64,000 nt of DNA, from positions 113,422 to 177,421 of the forward strand of contig JAQGHA010000010.1 in assembly GCA_028289065.1 (NCBI GenBank), in the 5' to 3' direction. Positions 15,061 through 21,300 of this stretch are shown here, in pieces (position 1 is the stretch's first letter; every line of letters begins with the position of its first letter). The notes under the pieces were generated by a model. The model saw nothing but the letters and a program-made list of their open reading frames with translations, made no database searches and was not told the origin of the DNA. Source of the stretch: Candidatus Saccharimonadota bacterium. GTDB lineage: Bacteria; Patescibacteriota; Saccharimonadia; Saccharimonadales; Saccharimonadaceae. A program made the position numbers and the translations under genes.

Positions 15061-15558
15061 ATGAATTTAGAATTTCCATATCAGTTAACGACATTCTTGG
15101 ATGACGAACCAACAATAGGTGAGCCAGTATATTATGGTGAGAACGGATGGTATCCACAAGTTGCGCTAAAGCGTAGGTTCAAAGCAGTCGGTATTACGGA
15201 GAATGAACTTCTTTTAAAAATGACAGAATACTTCAACTCAAAAAGAAGTTTTGAAATAAGAACTGGTGAACTTACACAACCTGAACGAATGCCAGTCAAA
15301 ATACTTGAAATAGCTCCAAATCCTGAGCTTATAAATTTTCACAATGATTTGATATCGTTTTTAGGAAATGCTATTTTGTCTAGATATCCTGAACGGGATG
15401 GTGCGAACTATTTACCACATGTAACAGCAGAATTTGACGGAAAAATGGTGATTAATGATAAAAAATACATTAATCAAACTTTTGATATTAAACGTATATA
15501 TTTGCTAAAAGATATTAGCGACGAGAATTCTGTTGCGTATAAAAGTTTTGATCTTTAG
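15061..15558 (+). CDS. 2H phosphoesterase / 2'-5' RNA ligase-like cassette protein
   Basis: A 165-aa protein. The C-terminal half has YLPHVTAEFDGK, matching the H-x-T/S motif of 2H phosphoesterases (LigT, 2'-5' RNA ligase-like, cyclic phosphodiesterases). The first H-x-T is not obvious; WYPQVALKR occupies its usual place, so the active site may be incomplete or shifted. Active family members process 2',3'-cyclic or 2'-5' RNA linkages. It is leaderless (TATACT ends 6 nt before the ATG). The stop at 15558 is 10 nt before cassette site 10. Confidence 0.65.
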   Translation: MNLEFPYQLTTFLDDEPTIGEPVYYGENGWYPQVALKRRFKAVGITENELLLKMTEYFNSKRSFEIRTGELTQPERMPVKILEIAPNPELINFHNDLISFLGNAILSRYPERDGANYLPHVTAEFDGKMVINDKKYINQTFDIKRIYLLKDISDENSVAYKSFDL

Positions 15559-15568
15559 TTCGTTGAAA

Positions 15569-15603
15569 AGTTCGAAGCTCGTCCACTAAGGGCTGCCATA
15601 GAG
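15569..15603 (+). repeat. Cassette site 10 with type-B terminator-promoter
   Basis: AGTTCGAAGCTC plus a core with one change (GTCCACTAAGGGCTGCCAT). Hairpin AATAGACTACT/AGTAATCTATT is followed by TTTTGCTATTAT (-10 at 15645-15650), 6 nt before ATG 15657. Confidence 0.88.
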
Positions 15604-15656
15604 CTTATGTTTAAATAGACTACTGTGAAGTAATCTATTTTTGCTATTATTGAAAG

Positions 15657-16292
15657 ATGATAATTAACGATGTGCCATTCATTTCAAATACGCCCGACGA
15701 TACACATTGTTTGCAGGCTGCGTATATGAGCATTGCAAAGTATTTCGACCCAAAGTTCGATTTCTCGATGGACGACTGGGCTATTCTTACTGGTTATGAA
15801 GAGGGCTTGGGTACTTGGGCCAACGCTGGGCTAGTTTGGTTTACTGAGAATGGTTACGAAGTAAAACACTATGAAACATTCGATTTTAAAGAGTTTATCA
15901 AAAGCCCTAAAGAATATATGATACAAATTCATGGTATAGAAGCTGGAAACTGGGGCTATGAACACACTAATGTTCCTAAAGAAATACAACGAATGAAAGA
16001 ACTATTAGCTGCAGACATTGTCGAGAACAAAGAGCCGAGCATTGAGGACATTAAAAACGGTCTGAACGAGGGATATTTACCTCGAGTAACTATTAATGCT
16101 TATGTACTTGACGAAGAAGTTGGATATGAAGGTCATGCGGTCGTCATTACAGGATATGATGATAAGTTTATAGTTCTTCATGATCCAGGCTTGCCTGCAT
16201 TAGCTAATCGAAAAATTCCTGTCGATGTATTTATGAATGCTTGGTCTGCTCAAGAAAAAGAACTTGATTTAATTCGTCTAATTCGTAAGTAA
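15657..16292 (+). CDS. C39-like cysteine peptidase domain protein
   Basis: A 211-aa protein with the peptidase C39-like order: Cys in THCLQAAYMSIAKYF (residues ~17-31), His in GYEGHAVVITGYDD, then an Asp in IVLHDPG. This arrangement fits papain-fold peptidases related to ABC-associated bacteriocin processing enzymes, but no transporter is fused or adjacent. No signal peptide is visible, so it probably acts in the cytoplasm. It is leaderless, with the ATG 6 nt after TATTAT, and its stop lies 1 nt before cassette site 11. Target unknown. Confidence 0.78.
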   Translation: MIINDVPFISNTPDDTHCLQAAYMSIAKYFDPKFDFSMDDWAILTGYEEGLGTWANAGLVWFTENGYEVKHYETFDFKEFIKSPKEYMIQIHGIEAGNWGYEHTNVPKEIQRMKELLAADIVENKEPSIEDIKNGLNEGYLPRVTINAYVLDEEVGYEGHAVVITGYDDKFIVLHDPGLPALANRKIPVDVFMNAWSAQEKELDLIRLIRK

Positions 16293-16293
16293 A

Positions 16294-16328
16294 AGTTCGA
16301 AGCTCGTCTACTAGGCGCTGCCAAGTAC
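16294..16328 (+). repeat. Cassette site 11 (slightly degenerate)
   Basis: AGTTCGAAGCTC then GTCTACTAGGCGCTGCCAAG: two changes in the core. Hairpin GTCTCC/GGAGAC (16344-16360) and TGTTATTAT (-10 at 16368-16373) follow. Confidence 0.85.
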
Positions 16329-16379
16329 AAGCATTATAGAGATGTCTCCATTTCGGAGACTTCTTGTTATTATGTAGAT

Positions 16380-16687
16380 ATGACAAATAGCTACCAAAGT
16401 CTTATAAAAAATAAGTTAGTAACCTTTACTCACGAATGTAACTTGAATGAGCCAGTATTTGATGACGTAACGAGTGTAGCGGCAATTCCTTCTTATGTGT
16501 AAACCCGGCCCATCAAGGAAAAGGAGTAGGTGAAGCAATAATGCATCAGTTATTCAAAGCAGTATATGGACTAAATGTTGCATACGTATATGCAAAATTA
16601 TCTAAGACGAACCCATTTAAAGAAAAAATGAAGCACTCAGGTTTTAAAGAAACTGGAAACAGCTTATTTATGGATGTCTATAACTAA
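16380..16687 (+). pseudogene. Broken GNAT acetyltransferase cassette
   Basis: ATG 16380 (6 nt after TATTAT) opens MTNSYQSLIKNKLVTFTHEC ... DVTSVAAIPSYV-stop (TAA 16500-16502). An overlapping different frame then reads FLCVNPAHQGKGVGEAIMHQ and continues to NSLFMDVYN-stop at 16687. The Q-G-K-G-V-G acetyl-CoA loop identifies GNAT motif A. The two parts together give only about 100 residues, shorter than the usual ~150, so a frameshift plus an internal deletion is likely. The promoter, site and terminator of the cassette remain. Confidence 0.8.
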
Positions 16688-16721
16688 AGTCTAAGCTAGT
16701 CCATTTACAGCTGCCCAGCAT
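16688..16721 (+). repeat. Cassette site 12 (degenerate)
   Basis: AGTCTAAGCTAGTCC then ATTTACAGCTGCCCAGCAT. It aligns over its full length with several mismatches. The following hairpin (AGTCTCT/AGAGGCT, 16736-16753) and T5 are kept, but no TATGAT follows. Confidence 0.65.
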
Positions 16722-16846
16722 ATGTAATATAGAAAAGTCTCTAATGTAGAGGCTTTTTGTCTGACTGCTCATGTTTGCATTTGGTTCGTAAAAATGAGTA
16801 AATACAAATGCTACTCACAACCTACCTTGCAAAGAAGGAGTAAGAA

Positions 16847-17056
16847 ATGAGAGTACCTGTAGTAGTCACGGTTACACGAGCCGAAGATTCGACTCAAGTG
16901 ATCGATTCACTGCATCAGAACGACGTCGTCTACTTTCCACGAATGTCGGAGGATTCCCCCTAAACCGTGGTTTCGGTTGGTGGATGTCGCTATTACGGTT
17001 CGAAGGATATCATCGATAACATCGGTGATATCGCGTACCGTGCCAGTCGTGGGTGA
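16847..17056 (+). pseudogene. GC-type small gene interrupted by an in-frame stop
   Basis: After SD AAGGAG, ATG 16847 reads MRVPVVVTVTRAEDSTQVID then SLHQNDVVYFPRMSEDSP and TAA (16961-16963). The same frame stays open afterwards: TVVSVGGCRYYGSKDIIDNI then GDIAYRASRG-TGA (17054-17056), with GC-rich coding character on both sides. The simplest reading is a 69-codon gene broken by one nonsense change. Alternatively only the 38-aa part is translated. Family unknown. A GC hairpin (AGCCCGCTCT / AGAGCGGGCT with T-run, about 17070-17147) follows. Confidence 0.5.
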
Positions 17057-17156
17057 ATAGTCCACAATCAACAGCCCGCTCTACGATAATGGAATTGCCC
17101 AACCTTTGGTTGATGAGCTGCTTATCTACTAAAAGAGCGGGCTTTTTCATACAAAT

Positions 17157-17190
17157 AGTTCGAAACACATCCACTAGGCCGCCCAACATA
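17157..17190 (+). repeat. Cassette site 13 (degenerate, last)
   Basis: AGTTCGAAACACATCCACTA then GGCCGCCCAACATAAGC: the left half is good, the right half diverged. No type-A or type-B hairpin is clear after it. No further copy is seen to the right. Confidence 0.65.
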
Positions 17191-17230
17191 AGCTATTTAC
17201 AAATACCTTATTTTGTGGTATTTTGTTTTT

Positions 17231-17503
17231 ATGAACGAAATGGACAATGTGCCTCAAAATTCTTATAGTGAACTCAGTAATGAGTATATTAGGGATTATG
17301 TGAAGCAGTCCGATGCGAACTGGTGTTTAAGGCATCTCGCTCTTGTAGCCAGTAGACGGATAGAAGGTGATGCCGACGATGCTGTTCAACGAATATATGA
17401 AAGCTCAGGTGGGATAACGATTTTATTGCATAGCGAAACGCTGCTTAACAGATTGACTAAGGTTTATAAATGTAGTATAATTACTCTATCTCAATTGGCG
17501 TAA
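17231..17503 (+). CDS. Short cassette ORF, possibly truncated
   Basis: 90 aa from ATG 17231 (17240 is an alternative): MNEMDNVPQNSYSELSNEYI then RDYVKQSDANWCLRHLAL. The N-terminal 70 residues look like an ordinary helical protein. The C-terminal part (LTKVYKCSIITLSQLA) is encoded by DNA holding a perfect promoter (17453-17481), so the original C-terminus was probably lost when the downstream GC-type unit joined. There is no clean -10 box at the usual distance. No family recognised. It belongs to the last, most decayed cassette. Confidence 0.5.
   Translation: MNEMDNVPQNSYSELSNEYIRDYVKQSDANWCLRHLALVASRRIEGDADDAVQRIYESSGGITILLHSETLLNRLTKVYKCSIITLSQLA
17453..17481 (+). promoter_or_regulatory. 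Canonical promoter inside the 17231 ORF
   Basis: TTGACT (17453-17458), a 17-nt spacer, TATAAT (17476-17481). It drives the 17570 gene. Confidence 0.85.
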
Positions 17504-17569
17504 ACCGAACGAGCGTGCGCCATCCATTCGAGCTCCAGCTCATGGCTGGACAACAATTAAGGGGTTTCT

Positions 17570-17935
17570 ATGTCCATCACCTCACTGACCGTTTCACCGA
17601 ATATCGATGCCATCAAGAAGCTGCGTGAGGCAACGTCAAGAAGTCGACGGGCGTTCGCAAGGCTCGTCGTAGTCTTCCTCTTCCTCGACCTCGCGGCGTC
17701 GATGTACTTCACCAGCCTGGTGGTGTCGCGGCGCGAACTGTACTACAGCTACGTCTACGGCCCGACAACCAAGGTTCCCTACGACTTCTGGTCGGACGGA
17801 TTGGTAGTCTTGGTTACGACAGCCGTCGTCATCGCAATCATCGGCTTCGTGCTGTACTTCATGGCGAAGCAAGTCATCGAGCGACTCACCGAGCAGGACA
17901 CGCTGGACGACGAGTACCGCAGCATCGAGCGGTAG
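17570..17935 (+). CDS. 121-aa two-TM membrane protein (GC-type)
   Basis: It starts at ATG 17570 behind AAGGGG. MSITSLTVSPNIDAIKKLRE is a short cytoplasmic start, followed by TM1 (ARLVVVFLFLDLAASMYF), an extracytoplasmic loop with several Tyr residues, TM2 (LVVLVTTAVVIAIIGFVLYF) and an acidic tail. No family recognised. GC-rich codons contrast with the upstream cassette ORFs. It has its own promoter and a 10-bp perfect hairpin downstream (17971-17998). No cassette site separates it from the next gene, so the array ends before it. Confidence 0.7.
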   Translation: MSITSLTVSPNIDAIKKLREATSRSRRAFARLVVVFLFLDLAASMYFTSLVVSRRELYYSYVYGPTTKVPYDFWSDGLVVLVTTAVVIAIIGFVLYFMAKQVIERLTEQDTLDDEYRSIER

Positions 17936-17970
17936 AAACTCTCAACCGAGATCCACCAACGCAACCAGAA

Positions 17971-17998
17971 GTTGCCCGAGGTGTAGATCTCGGGCAAC
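17971..17998 (+). terminator. 10-bp perfect GC hairpin after the 17570 gene
   Basis: GTTGCCCGAG (17971-17980) / CTCGGGCAAC (17989-17998). It lacks a T-run directly after the stem. Its right arm overlaps inverted-repeat copy C. Confidence 0.65.
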
Positions 17999-18036
17999 TC
18001 CCAAAGGTATTTATTTTTAAATGGTTTTGATTGTTG
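17994..18036 (+). repeat. AT-rich inverted-repeat element, copy C
   Basis: GGCAACTCCCAAAGGTATTT through to TTTTGATTGTTG. Arms CAAC/GTTG and CAAA/TTTG surround a TTTAAATGG loop, almost the same as copy D at 50724-50766. Confidence 0.55.
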
Positions 18037-18215
18037 AAGTGAGTGTAGGTAATCTCAAGAATCATAAAGCACTCTCATACGCTCACATAGATGACATATT
18101 TGCAAATTCTGCTAATTTGTTGTAAAAATAAACTATGTCCTTTTGAGTATGAACCGTAGTTCACTTATCAGGCTCACGATCCTTTTATCCCACATCTGAC
18201 AGAATAGAGCATACC

Positions 18216-19043
18216 ATGGAAGACAATTCGCATCTCTATGACGATCAGGAAGCTAAGAAAGGTCCAGATCCCGCTGTAGAAGAAGAAACGAGCAGTAAAC
18301 CCAAAAAAGTACCCAAGAAAGATCCCGTGTCTAGGACGATCATGGATCTTTCTCCGGAAGAGTACGCTCGCCTGCAGCTAGAAGTGCTGCGCGCGGCTCA
18401 AAGTGAAGTCGACTCTGTAGAAGAAAAACGGCGCAAAGCAGCCGCAGAAGCCGAAAAAAAGCGCCAGCAGGTAGAGGAAGCGGCACGTCTTGCAAAGATT
18501 CGCGCAAATACGCTGTTGCCGTATGATTTCGAATTCGGGTACATGAGCATGTTCACACGCCGTCGTTTTACGGGTTCACTCATCCTCGCAGCATTCATTG
18601 CCTGGTGTGTATATGTGCTTTGGCAAGGATTTTTGGGCAACAATGTAATCGACCCGTCGACTGCACTGCCAGAGGCGGTGGTTCTGCTTTACGGCTTGAT
18701 GCTGGTCATGTTGACAATCGTTGCGGTGTTCAATCTGTTGGTCATTGTGATGCACTTCAAGCGTGATCGACTGAAGGTTAAGGATGGAGTGTTGACCTAT
18801 GTGCCAGCAAGAGTCCTCTGGCTGTTCATGTTTGGTGGCGAGAAAAGCACTAAATCCATCGTGCTGAGCCAGGCAGGTACCCCTGACTTTCATCAGAATC
18901 CCATTGAAAACGTCTTCAACATGGATAGCACGTCACTGGTCTTAGATACGGCCGCTGACGAGAACGATGTCTTCAAAAAGCTTCGAGGCGTCAAACACAG
19001 CACTCTGCTGAAAGCCCACATCGCGAAGGCCCAGATACGATAG
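18216..19043 (+). CDS. Coiled-coil two-TM protein, possible PH-like C-terminus
   Basis: A 275-aa protein. Residues 1-55 are acidic and Lys/Pro-rich, about 60-100 form a charged coiled coil (VEEKRRKAAAEAEKKRQQVE), and two TM helices follow (SLILAAFIAWCVYVLW; LYGLMLVMLTIVAVFNLLVI). The C-terminal ~90 residues (RLKVKDGVLTYVPARVLWLF...) look like a bacterial PH-type beta domain, a weak call. The start ATG 18216 follows ACAGAATAGAGCATACC, very like the region before the lipoprotein gene at 4745. GC-rich. It precedes the T4SS operon but is separated from it by ~480 bp with terminators. Confidence 0.6.
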   Translation: MEDNSHLYDDQEAKKGPDPAVEEETSSKPKKVPKKDPVSRTIMDLSPEEYARLQLEVLRAAQSEVDSVEEKRRKAAAEAEKKRQQVEEAARLAKIRANTLLPYDFEFGYMSMFTRRRFTGSLILAAFIAWCVYVLWQGFLGNNVIDPSTALPEAVVLLYGLMLVMLTIVAVFNLLVIVMHFKRDRLKVKDGVLTYVPARVLWLFMFGGEKSTKSIVLSQAGTPDFHQNPIENVFNMDSTSLVLDTAADENDVFKKLRGVKHSTLLKAHIAKAQIR

Positions 19044-19520
19044 GAGATAAAAGACTCGTGATTGAGCCCGTGTTGCACACATTGCAACACGGGCTCGCTT
19101 TACTTACATAATAGTATTTATAATTTGCTAAAACAGCATATTTGTAGTATTATACAAATAAATACATACAGTTTAAGAACAGGGAGGGTGTCGAGCTTTT
19201 TTTGTTCGATTTCAAGCTTGGTGTTTCGTACGCATGAAAAGTATATGCGCAGTAGGCAACAGCAAATTTGTAACCGGATAAAAATCCGGTTTTTTGTGTC
19301 TTGTCGTAGTATATTTTAATACTCCAAACGCAGATTAGAACACCTTAACAATCTGTCGAAATGAAAAAATACATGTGAATTTATGCCTCTTTGGGCAGTG
19401 GCGATGCGTTGATAAATATACTTGTCAACACCTCGCCGCTGCCCTAAATGGGGACTCAGTAGCGTTGTAGCGGACAATTCGTCCATTCCAATATAATTGA
19501 TTCCCTAAGGAGGGAGCATA
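19044..19520. other. 477-bp gene-free region with hairpins ahead of the T4SS operon
   Basis: Three stem-loops stand out. GAGCCCGTGTTGC / GCAACACGGGCTC (19064-19096, 13 bp) ends the upstream gene. AACCGGAT / ATCCGGTT (19272-19291) is followed by T6, a textbook terminator with no clear gene before it. A long imperfect hairpin GGGCAGTGGCGA ... TCGCCGCTGCCC (19393-19444) lies in the likely T4SS leader. SD AAGGAGGG precedes ATG 19521. A small RNA ending at 19297 or a leader regulator is possible. The 43-codon GTG ORF at 19187 runs through the terminator and is not supported. Confidence 0.5.
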
Positions 19521-20840
19521 ATGGCTGTTAACCGTCGTGCTTTAAGGGGTATAGGGAAACCTAACCTCGAAATTGACGTCGATGAACCCATCTATGAAGG
19601 AGACCTCGACACACCCGTTGAGGATGTTCATCAACCGATCATTCCCGTTCCGACGCCAACGTTTGAAAAGATGCTGGCCGACGAATATCCGTGGCTGATC
19701 GAAGGCAAGCCAAACGACTCCAAGCTGCTTTTCGCAGTGTGGTGGTTGTATACCCGGCTTCGCCTTTACAAGTTCAAGCAGATCCCCCTTCCCAGGGAGG
19801 TTTGGTCGTACGCCAAGGCCGCGGAAGAGCGGAAAGAGGCCTCTAACAAGATCACGGTCCAAGAAGATGCAACCGGTCAAGTAAAACCAGTTTCTTACAA
19901 AGGCGGGGTTGGCAAAACCAACGTCGCCGCTGTTCTGAGTGCTGCTGCAAGTATCGCCACCGGAGAAGACATCGTGTTAATCGATGTCAACCTCGATGGT
20001 GCGACCGTTCTGAGCCGTTTTCCGATTGATCCCGAGCTCATGGGGAGAGGTATGACCACTCCCGAGCTCGTCGCGCTCTATGAAACGGCAATCGCGGAAA
20101 GCAAGATGTGGCAACCTGTCGAGGAGGATGACCCTGAAGAGGGTATATTCGTCGACCAGGACAGGCTCGAAAATGGGCCATTCTCGCCGGCGATTGCTGC
20201 ACCAACGATTCGAGATCTGTTGAAGATGCCTAACCGGCCTTACAAGGATCCCGTCTCGAAGGTAATCCTCATCGCAGACGATTTCTCCAAGATTCGTCTG
20301 ACCGAAGAACAGTTCGAGCATGCACTGGAATACGCAATGCAACTCGGTTACCTCGCGGTAGCCGACACGCCTCCAGGCTCGAACCAGATCGCCAATAACG
20401 GAATCGACCGCAAGGTATCGCTTCCGCTTCGCATCGGCCGCTACGACCAAGAAATCTCACTGCAGCGAGTTAGCTCGATGCGGGGGGACAACGAGGTCGA
20501 AGTAGTCGAGATGCACACGGATGTTTCCAAGCGGTCAAGCAGCTCAAAGCTGCGTAGCCGCTGGAACACTCCACTAGTTGTGTTGAATGCGACGCCCAAG
20601 CGGCACTGCAACCGGCGAACCCAGTACGAGTTTGCCGAGCGCTTCGGTACGGTGCCGGATCACGTGATGCTCATTCCGTTCATCGAAAACCTCGACAAGA
20701 ATCACATCGACATCGAGGGCTACGACGCTCGGACGCGGTACCACATCTATGACCTGGTATACCGTACCTTCCAGAAGCTCGCCGAGATCAACGAACACAT
20801 CGCGGCAACCGCCGCGGTGACCAGTCAACCCGAAATCTAG
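19521..20840 (+). CDS. ParA/MinD-like ATPase of the T4SS operon
   Basis: A 439-aa protein with ~125 extra N-terminal residues before a deviant Walker A (SYKGGVGKTNVAAVLSAAAS) and the following IVLIDVNLDGATVLSRF (switch/Walker A' region). YLAVADTPPGSNQIANNG fits Walker B. The C-terminus is VVLNATPKRHCNRRTQYEFA with charged helices. This P-loop family positions or sorts membrane-associated cargo. ParA-like proteins recur in Gram-positive conjugation operons, where they may recruit substrate or place the machine at a pole. First gene of the operon, with strong SD AAGGAGGG. The large insertion between switch regions is unusual. Confidence 0.8.
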   Translation: MAVNRRALRGIGKPNLEIDVDEPIYEGDLDTPVEDVHQPIIPVPTPTFEKMLADEYPWLIEGKPNDSKLLFAVWWLYTRLRLYKFKQIPLPREVWSYAKAAEERKEASNKITVQEDATGQVKPVSYKGGVGKTNVAAVLSAAASIATGEDIVLIDVNLDGATVLSRFPIDPELMGRGMTTPELVALYETAIAESKMWQPVEEDDPEEGIFVDQDRLENGPFSPAIAAPTIRDLLKMPNRPYKDPVSKVILIADDFSKIRLTEEQFEHALEYAMQLGYLAVADTPPGSNQIANNGIDRKVSLPLRIGRYDQEISLQRVSSMRGDNEVEVVEMHTDVSKRSSSSKLRSRWNTPLVVLNATPKRHCNRRTQYEFAERFGTVPDHVMLIPFIENLDKNHIDIEGYDARTRYHIYDLVYRTFQKLAEINEHIAATAAVTSQPEI

Positions 20841-20871
20841 CGGCGAAAGCTGCCTGAACAAAGGAAAAGCA

Positions 20872-21222
20872 ATGGAAACCATCAATGCCATCCTCGAGGT
20901 GGTCAACAACTTGCCGGTGCACTTGCTGGCACTGCCCGTGGAACCGATTCACGAGCCGCCCGCCGATTGCGGCGTCATCAGCGGGCTTCTGAACAATGAA
21001 ATCGTTCAGAAGTTCTGGGGATGGACAAAGGCTATCCCGGTTCTCGGGAAGTACATCCTAGTCCCGATTTTGGCTGTTGTCCTCGCCATGTACTGGTTCG
21101 GCATGAAGCATGCCGGAAACAAGATACTCAAGGTGATCATGTCGGCGGTCGTGTTGACCATTGTCATACTCATCTTGCCGGGTCTCACCGAAGGAACGAA
21201 CATGTTCGGATCCTGCGGTTAG
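20872..21222 (+). CDS. VirB2-like small two-TM protein
   Basis: A 116-aa protein behind AAAGGAAAAGC. An N-terminal segment with Cys (PPADCGVISGLL) is followed by two TM helices (GKYILVPILAVVLAMYWFGM and ILKVIMSAVVLTIVILILPG) and a short tail ending FGSCG. Size, two TM helices and position just upstream of a VirB6-like gene fit a VirB2/TrbC-type pilin or channel subunit. No sequence signature of VirB2 is strong enough to be sure. The two cysteines could form a disulfide outside the membrane. Confidence 0.6.
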   Translation: METINAILEVVNNLPVHLLALPVEPIHEPPADCGVISGLLNNEIVQKFWGWTKAIPVLGKYILVPILAVVLAMYWFGMKHAGNKILKVIMSAVVLTIVILILPGLTEGTNMFGSCG

Positions 21223-21300
21223 TCGCACCGGGTAGCCCGCCACGGATTTGTCTGTGGCGGGCTACCCCCCCCGTTTTTTCATCACAAGTTTTGAAAGGCG

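Larger units (their letters stand above)
10046..17190 (+). repeat. Integron-like gene-cassette array (13 dispersed 35-bp sites)
   Basis: Thirteen copies of a ~35-bp element (left half AGTTCGAAGCTC, core GTCCACTAGGGGCTGCCAAG) occur in the same orientation at spacings of about 370-895 bp, each separating one (rarely two) small unrelated genes. The stop codon of the preceding gene falls inside or within ~15 bp of the element in most cases. Most elements are followed by a short hairpin terminator whose T-run merges with an extended -10 promoter for the next gene. Sites 1-7, 9 and 10 are well conserved apart from a few base changes, site 11 has minor changes, and sites 8, 12 and 13 are clearly degenerate. 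The recombination mechanism is unknown: no tyrosine integrase is visible, and the nearest recombinase is the serine enzyme at 5688-7178. Confidence 0.85.

Noticed and set aside
16380-16687. Programmed frameshift in the GNAT gene
   Set aside because: There is no slippery heptamer at the junction, and the total length is too short for a complete GNAT domain; deletion plus frameshift is simpler.
16847-17056. Stop-codon recoding explaining the internal TAA
   Set aside because: TAA, TAG and TGA all end normal genes across the window, so a nonsense mutation or a true short ORF is more likely.
10046-17190. CRISPR array
   Set aside because: The repeats are 370-895 bp apart with genes between them, not ~30-40 bp spacers, and no cas genes are visible.
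10046-17190. Classical integron attC sites
   Set aside because: The repeat has GTTCGAA where GTTRRRY would be needed, no matching RYYYAAC partner arm was found by eye, and no tyrosine integrase gene is present in the window.
19187-19319. 43-codon GTG ORF with an SD-like AGGGAGG
   Set aside because: It runs straight through a strong terminator hairpin and has unusual composition; not counted as a gene.
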